Origin: Paenibacillus rhizosphaerae
GTDB lineage: Bacteria; Bacillota; Bacilli; Paenibacillales; Paenibacillaceae
Length of the DNA: 64,000 nucleotides
Assembly: GCF_014192015.1 (NCBI RefSeq)
Contig: NZ_JACHXJ010000002.1
Span: 1,488,001-1,552,000, forward strand
Direction of reading: 5' to 3'
Under the pieces are notes generated by a model. It made no database searches and was not told where the DNA came from. It worked only from the letters and a program-made list of their open reading frames with translations. Position numbers and translations under genes: made by a program. Of the stretch, positions 9,505 through 18,441 are shown piece by piece. The stretch's first letter is position 1, and each line of letters begins with the position of its first letter.

Positions 9505-10422
9505 TTATGATGATGGAGAGTCTGAAGCATGAGTAGGTGTTGCGTCGGCTTTGCGGTATTGGCTGGGTGAAACCCCAACCGTACTCTTAAACATTTTATT
9601 AAAGAAGCTTAGATCCACGTAGCCGACATCCTGGGCAATGTCCATAATTTTGCGATCGGACTGCTCCAGCAGCTGCATCGCCACTCGAATGCGTATTTCA
9701 TTGCGGAATTCAGTGAACGTCTTGCCAATATATTGCTTGAATTTGGTTGAGAATCCGGTCTGACTCATCCGGCACATCTCGCTAACTTGAGCAAGCGTTA
9801 ACGGCTGTCCGTAATGCTTGCGAATAAATTCGCTGATGTGCAGGATGACCTTCTCGTCGGACGATAACTCCTGCAGTGGGGAATGCTTCCGGTCGTGATG
9901 GCAGCGGCTTAAAAAAATAAAGAGTTCAATCAGGCGCGTCTTCGTCAAAATACGATATCCAAGCTTCTTCTCTTTGAAATCTAGAATCATACGATGGAGC
10001 AGTGACTCCATTTCGATCTGTTCATAGGGCTTTAACCGGAGATGCCCTTGGAACCGTACTGTTCTTCGAAGAAAGGGTTCTAAGTAGAAGAAGTCTACGA
10101 AGGAGGCTACATCGGCGAGCGGTTCCAATTCGCGCCGTAACAACTCGGGTTGAAAGAGCACGTTATATACGACCGGAAGATGCTCATTGCCTGCTCGATA
10201 AGCATGCTCCTCTTCCGGCTCGATCATGAAAACGTCGCCTTCCGCAATATGGTAGTACTCTCCCTTATAGTAATGCTCTCCTTGTCCTTGGGCAACGTAA
10301 GCAAGCTCGATAAAGTCATGCGAATGGGAGGGAACGATCTCTCCCGGACTGAATCGGTAGGGAGCGGCATGAAACAGGAAATCACGGCTTTCTAGGAACA
10401 TTCCGCTGACCATTCGTGCCAT
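9505..10422 (-). CDS. AraC-family transcriptional regulator
   Basis: The 305-residue protein has an N-terminal cupin sensor (SHSHDFIELAYVAQGQGEH, an AraC_binding-type metal/ligand pocket) and a C-terminal double HTH (LTLAQVSEMCRMSQTGFSTK; IMDIAQDVGYVDLSFFNKMF) ending GVSPSQYRK. ATG 10422 is chosen because GGAG lies 8 bases upstream. It sits downstream of the second PhyH gene on the same strand, separated by a terminator, and probably senses the same compound. Confidence 0.9.
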   Translation of the reverse strand: MARMVSGMFLESRDFLFHAAPYRFSPGEIVPSHSHDFIELAYVAQGQGEHYYKGEYYHIAEGDVFMIEPEEEHAYRAGNEHLPVVYNVLFQPELLRRELEPLADVASFVDFFYLEPFLRRTVRFQGHLRLKPYEQIEMESLLHRMILDFKEKKLGYRILTKTRLIELFIFLSRCHHDRKHSPLQELSSDEKVILHISEFIRKHYGQPLTLAQVSEMCRMSQTGFSTKFKQYIGKTFTEFRNEIRIRVAMQLLEQSDRKIMDIAQDVGYVDLSFFNKMFKSTVGVSPSQYRKADATPTHASDSPSS

Positions 10423-10496
10423 ATGATCATCTCCAATACTTGACATTGGACTATTCATAACTAAATTATAACGCTTTGCAGGCAAACGGGTAAGAC

Positions 10497-10530
10497 AGAA
10501 AAAGCGGGCTGGATCGAATGACCCGCCCGC
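10497..10530 (-). terminator. Intrinsic terminator of the second PhyH gene
   Basis: Read on the minus strand, GCGGGC and GCCCGC form a stem followed by a T-run (the A-run at 10499-10503), 9 bases after the phyH-like stop. Confidence 0.75.
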
Positions 10531-10538
10531 CTTCGTTC

Positions 10539-11321
10539 TTATGGCTGCTTGGCGACCAGAGGAAATAGACCGCCTCCGAACGGTTGCCCTTCTACAAGAC
10601 CTGCGTGTTCTGTCACTAGGTGGTGTTTTCCGCTGTAAACGGTTCCGTCCGGCATGTAAATGATTGCCAATACACGCCTTGGTTCGTTGCTTTGATTCGC
10701 ATGCGCGAAGTGGAAGGTGAGACCATGGTGGAACGTGCAGCTGCCTCGTTTCAACGGGATCTTCACTGGCTTCGTCTTCTCCAGCTCTGTACCCTTGATC
10801 TGATCATATAGATCCTGGGGGTCCGCTAAGTTAATCCCCCGCAGCGTGCCTACCTTATGGGAGCCGGGAACAAACATCATGCAGCCGTTGTGCTCGTCGA
10901 CATCATGCATTGGAATCCAGACAGACAAGGCGCCGGGTGCGGTCATCGGCCAATAGGGAAAATCCTGATGCCAGGCCGTCGGCTTGGAATCCTGCGGCAT
11001 TTTCCACAAGCCGTGGTCATGGAAGATACGAATGCCGCTTGCCCCGCTTAGTTCCATTGCCATCTTAGCCAGCTTCGGGTGGAACGTGTAACGGCTCATG
11101 CCGCCATGATCGCGCCAAAGGTTTACCTTCTGGTTCAATACCTTGTAGTAGCTTCCGCCTTTGACAGAGGTGGCAACTGCAAGGTTGCTTTCCTGAGTCA
11201 TGGCTTCCTCCAAAAACCCGGATAATTCATTCATTTCTTCTTCTGTGAGGGCGTTCTCGATTTCAATAAAACCATTCTCCTGATAAAAATCAATTTTGTT
11301 TTGCGGTAACAGTACATCCAT
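10539..11321 (-). CDS. Phytanoyl-CoA dioxygenase (PhyH) family protein
   Basis: This 260-residue double-stranded beta-helix oxygenase has AWHQDFPYWP (His-x-Asp metal ligands) and the distal His in FHHGLTFHFAHAN, with a following Arg pair (EPRRVLAIIYMPDG). ATG 11321 follows AAGGAGCTATCGTG. It is a paralogue of the PhyH at 8420 with clearly different sequence. An AraC regulator lies just downstream on the same strand, so the two AraC/PhyH pairs bracket this part of the window. Its substrate is unknown. Confidence 0.88.
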   Translation of the reverse strand: MDVLLPQNKIDFYQENGFIEIENALTEEEMNELSGFLEEAMTQESNLAVATSVKGGSYYKVLNQKVNLWRDHGGMSRYTFHPKLAKMAMELSGASGIRIFHDHGLWKMPQDSKPTAWHQDFPYWPMTAPGALSVWIPMHDVDEHNGCMMFVPGSHKVGTLRGINLADPQDLYDQIKGTELEKTKPVKIPLKRGSCTFHHGLTFHFAHANQSNEPRRVLAIIYMPDGTVYSGKHHLVTEHAGLVEGQPFGGGLFPLVAKQP

Positions 11322-11666
11322 CACGATAGCTCCTTCCAACGTATTGGGTGGCGATCTTTGATAACACATTACCAAAGGGATGTATTCAAATTCTTGGTGT
11401 TTTTTACAGGGTATTAGGGTTATTTGCCAAATTGATTTGGTAGGAACTGATGAAAAAGGGGAAGTCCATACCGCAACGATAGAGCGCATTACTGACTCGT
11501 ATTTAAGTACATATGCCCTAAAAATGATGTTGGAAAAAGGAAACCGAATTTACTTAAAAGGCGAACGATACTACATAATTTTTATATTAATATACATAAA
11601 AAGTAACATTCAGTCGTTAATATATCCAATATATGTTAAAAACAAGGGAAATTCTCTAAAATTCTT
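11322..11666. other. Divergent intergenic region with a possible gene remnant
   Basis: A plus-strand frame (11380-11670, 96 codons) has a protein-like middle section (GEVHTATIERITDSYLSTYA) but an AT-rich, low-complexity end and only a poor start site, so it may be a decayed fragment. The promoter of the nucleoside operon begins at 11667. No riboswitch fold was recognised. Confidence 0.35.
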
Positions 11667-11695
11667 TTGACATTAGACCTATTATCCCATACGAT
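11667..11695 (+). promoter_or_regulatory. Sigma-A promoter of the nucleoside import operon
   Basis: TTGACA (11667-11672), a 17-base spacer, then TACGAT (11690-11695). It lies about 50 bases before the lipoprotein start, which leaves a leader too short for a purine riboswitch. Confidence 0.7.
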
Positions 11696-11746
11696 AAAAC
11701 GAAAGAGATTGAGATAATGGATAACTGGGGAGGATTAAAGCGGGAA

Positions 11747-12778
11747 ATGAAGAAGATATGGGCAGTGGTTGTAGCAGTGATGTTGTTCGCTGGCTTGCTT
11801 GCAGGCTGCGGCGGGGATAAAACCGATGGCGGTGCAGCTAAAGACACCGGCGATTCCAAGGATAAAAAGCGCATTGCGCTTATTACACCAGAAAAGATCG
11901 GCGTGAATCCGTTTTTTGTTTTAATGGATGAAGGTTTGAAAAAGGCAGGAACGGATTTTGACGTAGAAGTAAAGACGATCGAATCAACCGATCCGGCTTC
12001 GATCGAATCCAATCTTCGTATGGCCGTTGCCGAAAAGTACGATCTGATTATTACGTCAACGTTTCAGATGGAGGATGCTCTAAAGAAGGTCGCAGCTGAA
12101 AACCCAGACGTGCCGTTCGCCATTATCGACACTACCGTGGACCTGCCTAACGTTCGCAGCGTGGTGTTCCGTGAGCACGAAGCGGCCTATCTGCTCGGCG
12201 CGGCAGCCGGTTTGGCCACGAAGACGGGCAAAATCGGAAACGTCGTTGCGGACGATATTCCGATCATGCACAAATATATTACGGGATTTGAGGAAGGTGC
12301 GAAATCGGTCCGCCCGGATGTAGAGATCTTCGTCAATTACGTAGGAAGCTTTAATGATCCTGCAAAGGCGAAGGAGATTGCACTGTTGCAAAACTCGAAA
12401 GGCGCTGATTTTGTAGCAGGCATGTCTGCCGTAGGTGATCTGGGTGTTTTTGAAGCAGCCAAGGAGAAGGGCTTTTTCACATCCGGACAAGACACGGACA
12501 ATACTGGTGTTGATCCGGCACACGTGGTGCTTGCCCAGTTAAAAGGGACTGACGCGGTCACTTATGAAACGGTAAAGGATTTCACCGAAGGGAATTTCAC
12601 CTTTGACGTTCGAGATTACGGCTTGAAGGAAAAAGGCGTGGGTCTTACTTACGTTACACACGAGAGCAAAACACCGCTCAATGATTTCATCGGACAAGAA
12701 ATCGTCGATAAGGTTAAAACGATCGCAGATGATATTATTGCAGGGAAGATCAAGGTTACGAACGCTCTGGAACAATAA
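11747..12778 (+). CDS. BMP-family nucleoside-binding lipoprotein
   Basis: The 343-residue protein has a lipoprotein signal peptide MKKIWAVVVAVMLFAGLLAGC with lipobox LAGC, then a basic membrane protein (BMP/Med/PnrA) fold: KIGVNPFFVLMDEGLKKAG, DLIITSTFQMEDAL and EHEAAYLLGAAAGLAT. Family members bind purine nucleosides outside the membrane and hand them to a MalK-like double ATPase with two permeases, exactly the next three genes. ATG 11747 is preferred because it starts the signal peptide; ATG 11717 is an alternative. It is expressed from the promoter at 11667. Confidence 0.9.
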   Translation: MKKIWAVVVAVMLFAGLLAGCGGDKTDGGAAKDTGDSKDKKRIALITPEKIGVNPFFVLMDEGLKKAGTDFDVEVKTIESTDPASIESNLRMAVAEKYDLIITSTFQMEDALKKVAAENPDVPFAIIDTTVDLPNVRSVVFREHEAAYLLGAAAGLATKTGKIGNVVADDIPIMHKYITGFEEGAKSVRPDVEIFVNYVGSFNDPAKAKEIALLQNSKGADFVAGMSAVGDLGVFEAAKEKGFFTSGQDTDNTGVDPAHVVLAQLKGTDAVTYETVKDFTEGNFTFDVRDYGLKEKGVGLTYVTHESKTPLNDFIGQEIVDKVKTIADDIIAGKIKVTNALEQ

Positions 12779-12850
12779 TTCTTTTTAATGCCCGGGGCCG
12801 GCTGCTATTGCAGTCGGCCTTTCAATTCATTGAAGAAAGGCAGGACCTTC

Positions 12851-14347
12851 ATGCAACTCCAAATGGACAATATTACGAAGAAGTACGGTGAGTTCAGCGC
12901 AAACCGTGGGATCAGTCTCTCGCTTAAGGCTGGGGAAGTGCATGCGATCGTCGGTGAGAACGGGGCAGGGAAAACGACCCTCATGCGGATATTGTACGGT
13001 ATGGAGCAACCGACATCGGGGGCTATACGGCTGAACGGAAGGGAAGTCTCCTTTACTAGCCCGCTGGACGCGATTCGTCACGGCATTGGTATGGTGCATC
13101 AGCACTTCATGCTGTTTCCTTCCTTTACGGTCGCCGAGAATATTGTTATTGGCAACGAACCTGGGAAATCAGGAAGATTCGATCGGAAGCATGCGATCCA
13201 AATCGTTGAGGAACTGTGCGGTCAGTACGGCATGAAAGTGGATCCGAGGGCAGTGGCCGGAAGCAGCCCTCCCGGCGTTCAACAGCGGGTGGAAATATTA
13301 AAGGTGCTGTATCAAGGGGCAGAGATCATTATTTTGGACGAGCCGACCGGCGTCCTTACGCCGCTTGAGGTTCAGGAGCTTCTCCAGGCCATCAAACATC
13401 TATCCAAACAAGGAAAGAGCTTTATCTTAATCAGCCATAAGCTGAATGAGGTTTTGGAGGTGGCGGACCGCATTACAGTACTGAGGGACGGCATGGTAAC
13501 GGGCACGGTGAAAAAGGGTGAGACAGACGCTCGTCAGCTTTCCCTCCTAATGGTCGGACGCGATCTGGAAGAGTTGAAAAAGAAGCCTTCCATTCCCGGT
13601 GAAAAGGTTCTTGAGGTATCCGGCGTTACCCTGAGAGGCACGAAGGGCAAGCCGATCCTGGAGAACATCTACTTGGATGTACGTGCGGGTGAGGTGGTCG
13701 GGATAGCGGGCATCTCAGGCAACGGTCAATCTGAATTGCTTCAGGTGGTCTCAGGCCTCATCCGATCTGATAAGGGCAACATACGGATATCAGGCACCGA
13801 TGTCACAGGAATGTCCCCGAAAGCCATCCGAGAACGCGGCCTGACGCACATTCCGGAAGACCGTTATGTATGGGGGGCAAACCGGGAAGCTACGGTGCTG
13901 GATACCGGTATCATGGCACACCACCGAAGGCTGCAGCAAGGCGGATTGCTGAAGCAAAAAGAACTAAAGGCTCTCGTCTCGCAGTGGGTCAGTAAATTTT
14001 CAATTAAAACCGGATCGCTTGAAACTCGAACGCAGTATTTATCCGGCGGAAATTTGCAAAAGCTCATTGTGGCAAGGGAGCTCGAGCAGGGTGCTCCGTT
14101 TCTCATTGCTGCCGAACCAACCCGGGGTGTAGACATCGGTGCCATGGAGACGATCCACGGCGAGCTATTGAAAAGGCGGGATGGAGGCACCGGCATCCTA
14201 TTAGTATCATCGGAGCTCACGGAAATTTTGAAGCTGTCCGACCGAATTCTGGTCATGTATGAAGGGCAGATTGCCGGAGAGCTTTCTGCGGCGGAAGCAA
14301 CGGAAGAACAGCTGGGATTGCTGATGGCAGGAGGAAGTATACAATGA
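12851..14347 (+). CDS. Nucleoside ABC importer, double-domain ATPase
   Basis: The 498 residues hold two fused nucleotide-binding domains. The first has Walker A GENGAGKTT and Walker B ILDEPTGVLTP, with an altered signature (SSPPGVQQR where the family has LSVGxQQR). The second has a Walker A without the usual Lys (GISGNGQSE), as is typical for the RbsA/YufO class, and an intact LSGGNLQK signature. ATG 12851 is preceded by AGAAAGG. It overlaps the first permease by ATGA at 14344. It powers uptake of the ligand of the BMP lipoprotein. Confidence 0.9.
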   Translation: MQLQMDNITKKYGEFSANRGISLSLKAGEVHAIVGENGAGKTTLMRILYGMEQPTSGAIRLNGREVSFTSPLDAIRHGIGMVHQHFMLFPSFTVAENIVIGNEPGKSGRFDRKHAIQIVEELCGQYGMKVDPRAVAGSSPPGVQQRVEILKVLYQGAEIIILDEPTGVLTPLEVQELLQAIKHLSKQGKSFILISHKLNEVLEVADRITVLRDGMVTGTVKKGETDARQLSLLMVGRDLEELKKKPSIPGEKVLEVSGVTLRGTKGKPILENIYLDVRAGEVVGIAGISGNGQSELLQVVSGLIRSDKGNIRISGTDVTGMSPKAIRERGLTHIPEDRYVWGANREATVLDTGIMAHHRRLQQGGLLKQKELKALVSQWVSKFSIKTGSLETRTQYLSGGNLQKLIVARELEQGAPFLIAAEPTRGVDIGAMETIHGELLKRRDGGTGILLVSSELTEILKLSDRILVMYEGQIAGELSAAEATEEQLGLLMAGGSIQ

Positions 14348-15411
14348 ACAAATTAACAAAATATGCTTCGCCGTTGCTCCAACCTCTTATAGCTGTTCTG
14401 GTTGGCCTATTGGCTGGAGCTATCGCGATTATGATATCCGGTGGAGATGTACTTGAAACCTACACCGAGGCATGGAAGGGCGCATTCGGAGGATTTTATT
14501 TCACGACGAATACCTTAACACGAGCAACGCCGATTATTTTAGTAGGGCTCGGTGCGGCCTTTGCCTTTCGAGCAGGCTTTTTTAACTTGGGGGCGCCCGG
14601 ACAGATGATCTTCGGAGCATTGGTGGCGGCTTTGGTTGGCTTATACATGCCGGGTCCCGGTTGGCTGGTGTGCATTGCAGCTCTTATAGCCGGAGTGGCG
14701 GCAGGGGGATTATGGTCTGTAATGGCAGGGTATTTTGATGCCAGATTCGCTGTGAATTTGCTGATCTCAACACTGCTGCTGAACTACATCGCGGATCTGT
14801 TTGCCGGTTATCTTGTGGCTTATCCACTGAAGGATACTTCAGGCTCCGCTGCGATGGCGCAGTCAGCGATGTTGGATAAATCCGTATGGCTGCCCAAGAT
14901 ATTTTCCGGAATGCCTCTTCATCTTGGATTTGTTTTTGCTGTCGTTGGTTCGCTTATTATTTATGTTCTTCTTAAACGTTCCGTGGCCGGCTATGAAATT
15001 CGAATGCTCGGTGGAAATCCGTTGTTTGCTTTATACGGAGGCATTAACAGAGGTTCTATGATGATCATTTCGATGTTCATAAGCGGCGGACTGGCCGGTC
15101 TCGGCGGTGCGGTGGAAATATTGGGATCACAATACCGCTACATCGACGGTGCCCTCACCAGTGCAGATTACGCATGGACAGGCATAATGGCCGCACTCCT
15201 TGCCAGTTCGAATCCGATCGGTACGATGATTGCCGCCGTATTCTTGGCTGCGCTGCAGACGGGCGGGATGGGCGTAGAGCGGAATACCGAGGTCCCTCTC
15301 GAGGTAGGGGCTATTATCCAGTCGGTGCTTATTCTGTTTATTTCCGCACGATTTACTTACAGCTTCTGGAAGCGCAGAAAGGGGATTAAGTCACATGGAA
15401 CAGCTGTTTGA
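14344..15411 (+). CDS. Nucleoside ABC importer permease, subunit 1
   Basis: This 355-residue BPD_transp_2-type permease has about eight to ten hydrophobic segments and the family's FNLGAPGQMIFGA segment, which recalls the FNIGAEGQ motif of YufP-like permeases. The start overlaps the ATPase stop by 4 bases, and its end overlaps the second permease by 17 bases. It forms the heterodimeric pore with the next protein. Confidence 0.9.
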   Translation: MNKLTKYASPLLQPLIAVLVGLLAGAIAIMISGGDVLETYTEAWKGAFGGFYFTTNTLTRATPIILVGLGAAFAFRAGFFNLGAPGQMIFGALVAALVGLYMPGPGWLVCIAALIAGVAAGGLWSVMAGYFDARFAVNLLISTLLLNYIADLFAGYLVAYPLKDTSGSAAMAQSAMLDKSVWLPKIFSGMPLHLGFVFAVVGSLIIYVLLKRSVAGYEIRMLGGNPLFALYGGINRGSMMIISMFISGGLAGLGGAVEILGSQYRYIDGALTSADYAWTGIMAALLASSNPIGTMIAAVFLAALQTGGMGVERNTEVPLEVGAIIQSVLILFISARFTYSFWKRRKGIKSHGTAV

Positions 15412-16318
15412 TCTTGCTCTACTGAATACGACCCTCCGTGTTCTTACTCCGATTTTACTCGCTGCGCTGGGCGGTGCACTCTGCTCGCGGGCAGGCCTTT
15501 TTAACGTCGGTTTGGAAGGGTTTATGCTGCTGGGGGCATTCAGCGCCATTGCCGGCAACTATTATTTTCACAATATTTTTCTGGCAATCCTATTCGCGAT
15601 TCTGGTTGTTTCGGTATTCTCGTTGATATTTGCCTATTTGTCGATTAATCTTAGGGCAAATGTGATCGTGGTAGGTATTGCTATGAATGCTCTGGCGGCA
15701 GGGCTGACAACGTTCAGTCTGCGGACACTGTTTGATGTGAAGGGTGCTTTTTATGATAAGGAAATGGTCGGTCTGCCGAAGTGGAATATTCCTATGGTTG
15801 AGGATATTCCGGTTCTGGGTCCGATCATCTCGGGACATACCCCGATTGTATATCTGGCTTTTGTTATCGCAGGTGCGATGTGGTATTACTTTTACCGTAC
15901 CAAGAACGGGTTCCGTTTTCTCGCCGCCGGTGAGAATCCGCTTGCCGCAAGCAGCATCGGCATCCGGGTTCGCCGCTATCAATACGGCGCCGTGCTGGCA
16001 AACGGCGTGCTATGCGCTCTTGCAGGCGCCCAGCTCTCCTTGGGTCAACTAACCATGTTTACGGAGGGCATGACCGCCGGGCGCGGATTTATCGCCCTGG
16101 TTGCAACCATGCTCGGGCAGTCGGGACCACTTGGCGTTACAGCATCAAGTCTGCTGTTCGGTTTTATGGAGGCTGTCAGCATCCGGTTCCAAGGTTTAGC
16201 ACTGCCGACGCACTTTACCCAGATGCTGCCTTATGTCGTTACGATTGCCGCAATGTTTTTCTTCAAGGACAAAAGCTTCGTGAAAGATGCCCAAAAACAG
16301 AGCTCGAGCTCCAGATAA
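15395..16318 (+). CDS. Nucleoside ABC importer permease, subunit 2
   Basis: This 307-residue BPD_transp_2-type permease has the motif FNVGLEGFMLLGAF near residue 38, equivalent to FNIGLEG of YufQ-like proteins, and GRGFIALVATMLGQ near residue 230. The start overlaps the previous gene by 17 bases, implying coupled translation. A short stem-loop follows the stop, and the operon probably continues into the molybdoenzyme gene. Confidence 0.9.
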   Translation: MEQLFDLALLNTTLRVLTPILLAALGGALCSRAGLFNVGLEGFMLLGAFSAIAGNYYFHNIFLAILFAILVVSVFSLIFAYLSINLRANVIVVGIAMNALAAGLTTFSLRTLFDVKGAFYDKEMVGLPKWNIPMVEDIPVLGPIISGHTPIVYLAFVIAGAMWYYFYRTKNGFRFLAAGENPLAASSIGIRVRRYQYGAVLANGVLCALAGAQLSLGQLTMFTEGMTAGRGFIALVATMLGQSGPLGVTASSLLFGFMEAVSIRFQGLALPTHFTQMLPYVVTIAAMFFFKDKSFVKDAQKQSSSSR

Positions 16319-16323
16319 ACAGA

Positions 16324-16344
16324 GGGAGGATCATACGTCCTCCC
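16324..16344 (+). terminator. Weak stem-loop after the permease genes
   Basis: GGGAGGA/TCCTCCC with a 7-base loop is followed by GTTATTTT, not a clean T-run. It may attenuate rather than end transcription into the next two genes. Confidence 0.4.
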
Positions 16345-16399
16345 GTTATTTTCCAAAATACGCTAGCAGGGATAGATCAAAAAAGAGGAGTGAAACCCT

Positions 16400-17074
16400 A
16401 TGCACAACAAAGCGGAACGCCTCAAGAAAATGAAACCTGTACCTGTTGGTAATCTGTCCGAGGAGCAGCTTGCAAAGCTGCCGCCGGGGCAGTCGCTGAC
16501 GGACAAGTTTCCGATTCTTCATGAGGGAGATGTACCTCATTATAATATGGAGGAGTGGACACTGCAGATCACCGGCGAGGTGGAAGAGCCTCGCACATTC
16601 ACCTATAAAGAACTGCTCGCCATTCCAACAGTTGCGGTAAACTGCGACATACACTGCGTCACGAGATGGTCCAAGTTTGATACAACTTGGGAAGGTATCT
16701 TGTTCCGGGATTTTTTAAAGCTGCTTAAGGTAAAGCCAGAAGCAAAATACGTTATGTTCCATGCCGACCCGGATTATGATACGAATGTGCCCATCGAGGA
16801 TTTACTCCGGGATGATGTGCTGCTGGCTTACCGCTTTAACGGCGAGCCTCTTACAGAGAAGCATGGTTGGCCGCTCAGAACGGTTGTGCCGCACCGTTAT
16901 TTTTGGAAGAGCGCCAAGTGGCTGCGGAAAATTGAATTTATGAAGGAAGACCGGCCGGGCTTTTGGGAACGAAACGGGTTCCACAATGAAGCTGACCCGT
17001 TTAAGGAGGAACGTTTCAGCGGAGAGGCTCTGCCGATTCCAGAAGATGAATGGACCCATAAGGAGTATGATTGA
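16400..17074 (+). CDS. Sulfite-oxidase-like molybdopterin oxidoreductase (YuiH-like)
   Basis: This 224-residue cytoplasmic protein matches the oxidoreductase molybdopterin-binding domain: WTLQITGEVEEPRTFTYKEL, then CDIHCVTRWSKFDTTWEG with the Cys expected to ligand molybdenum, and GWPLRTVVPHRYFWKSAKWL. It lacks a Tat signal and the heme and dimerisation domains of full sulfite oxidases. It is joined to the nucleoside phosphorylase gene with a one-base gap and sits behind the nucleoside importer, an unusual partnership for this family. The substrate is unknown. Confidence 0.85.
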   Translation: MHNKAERLKKMKPVPVGNLSEEQLAKLPPGQSLTDKFPILHEGDVPHYNMEEWTLQITGEVEEPRTFTYKELLAIPTVAVNCDIHCVTRWSKFDTTWEGILFRDFLKLLKVKPEAKYVMFHADPDYDTNVPIEDLLRDDVLLAYRFNGEPLTEKHGWPLRTVVPHRYFWKSAKWLRKIEFMKEDRPGFWERNGFHNEADPFKEERFSGEALPIPEDEWTHKEYD

Positions 17075-17075
17075 T

Positions 17076-17810
17076 ATGCTGATGCCTATCCTGCAAGTAC
17101 ACACGGAGGATATACCACCGTTTGCCATCGTCTGTGGAGATCCCGGACGTGCCGAACTGATCTCAAGAAAACTACAGGATGTTCGAGAGCTGGCATTCAG
17201 CAGGGAGTACAGGACCTTTGTCGGTACTTATGAGGGCGTAAAGCTTGCTGTCACAAGTCATGGTGTCGGGTGCCCGGGGGCGGCTGTTTGTTTCGAAGAG
17301 CTTATACGAGCTGGCGTTGAGACGCTTATCCGTGTAGGCACCGCCGGCTCTTACCGGTCGGATACGCCCGCAGGCAGCTTGGTAGTGAGTACGGCGGCCA
17401 TACGTACCGACGGCCTCACTCGGCAGCTGGTGCCCGATGGTTTTCCGGCTGTAGCGGACAGTGCTATTACCGAAGCTTTGTACCTCTCTGCACTTGAAGC
17501 CGGTGAAGGTGTGGTGCGCAAAGGAATGACGGTTACGCTGGACGTATTCTTTAATGGCGTGGAGGAATTCCCGCATCCGAAATACAAGGCGGCCGGCGCT
17601 TTGGGCGTAGAGATGGAAATTGCCGCGCTGTACGTCGTTGCCGCACTGCGGGGTGTCCGCGCAGGCGCGATCGTAGCCATGGACGGCTTTGCCGACGCGG
17701 ATCTAGCCGCAGAATACGACCCCAATACGAACGTGGTTGCCGATGCGATTGAACGGGAAATCAATGCTGCATTAAATGCAGTAGCAAAGCTAGGTAAACA
17801 AGCATTTTAA
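17076..17810 (+). CDS. Nucleoside phosphorylase (PNP/uridine phosphorylase family)
   Basis: The 244-residue protein has the phosphate-binding segment CGDPGRAELISRKL and SHGVGCPGAAVCFEEL. IRVGTAGSYR and the nucleoside-binding GVEMEIAALYVVA (the Glu that contacts ribose) follow. ATG 17076 is preceded by AAGGAGT with 10 bases of spacing; ATG 17067 is too close to that site. It cleaves nucleosides to base plus ribose-1-phosphate, the natural next step after the importer encoded upstream. An intrinsic terminator follows at once. Confidence 0.9.
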   Translation: MLMPILQVHTEDIPPFAIVCGDPGRAELISRKLQDVRELAFSREYRTFVGTYEGVKLAVTSHGVGCPGAAVCFEELIRAGVETLIRVGTAGSYRSDTPAGSLVVSTAAIRTDGLTRQLVPDGFPAVADSAITEALYLSALEAGEGVVRKGMTVTLDVFFNGVEEFPHPKYKAAGALGVEMEIAALYVVAALRGVRAGAIVAMDGFADADLAAEYDPNTNVVADAIEREINAALNAVAKLGKQAF

Positions 17811-17815
17811 ACTCA

Positions 17816-17860
17816 CCGGTTATTCTTGGGCAAGTCAGCTCAGGGATAACCGTTTTTTTA
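17816..17860 (+). terminator. Intrinsic terminator of the nucleoside operon
   Basis: CCGGTTAT pairs with ATAACCG across a 22-base loop, followed by seven T residues. Of the 631-base gap to the next gene (17811-18441), the rest holds the family A repeat at 18091-18202; otherwise I see no feature. Confidence 0.8.
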
Positions 17861-18090
17861 CAATCCGGATTGTCGTTCCTGTCACTGATATGTATCGTTA
17901 TTGCTTGATCGCAACAGTTCATCAGGGAAATATGTGGACGAGTGAAGGCGAGAAAATAGTTTTTCCAAGGTTGGAAGAATTTTGTTTGAACTTTTTTCAA
18001 GAATGGCTCAAGATGCAGAAGACTATATGATTGTCCGAACAATACTATAAAAGAACGAAAAAGAGTAAGAAGTATGAAGAGCTTAAATGA

Positions 18091-18202
18091 TGTAAGACGA
18101 CAAGAACATACACACTTAATAGCCGCTGAGCAGCGGCTATTTTTGTTTTAACGATATATGTTCTTGTTCAAACCCGACGACAAGAACATATATCGTTTGC
18201 CG
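18091..18202. repeat. Family A repeat, copy A2 (112 bp, complete)
   Basis: It begins TGTAAGACGACAAGAACATA and ends ATATATCGTTTGCCG. The arm GACAAGAACATA... occurs three times: direct at 18099, inverted at 18150-18168 (AACGATATATGTTCTTGT), and direct again at 18179. Between the first two arms lies a TAGCCGC/GCGGCTA hairpin followed by a T-run. Copy A3 at 29041 has the same length and order. Confidence 0.9.
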
Positions 18203-18441
18203 TATATGCAGCAACAGGCGGTCAGCCGGGTTATGCCGGAGCCAGGCAATATTCGTCACGTTGAAAGGGGTGAGAAACCAGAAGATGATAAGCATGATCA
18301 GAAAATGATTGCAACTGCACTCCATAAACCGTTTCTATATGGGGTTCTTCAACAAAAAAGCAACGAAATGATTATCGACGGAAATTGAAATCGGCCATTA
18401 CAATGGGGGGTGTCGAAGCTACTGAAAGGGTGAGATGAGAG

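Noticed and set aside
11400-11660. Purine riboswitch ahead of the nucleoside operon
   Set aside because: The region lies upstream of the promoter at 11667 and lacks the conserved purine-aptamer junction.
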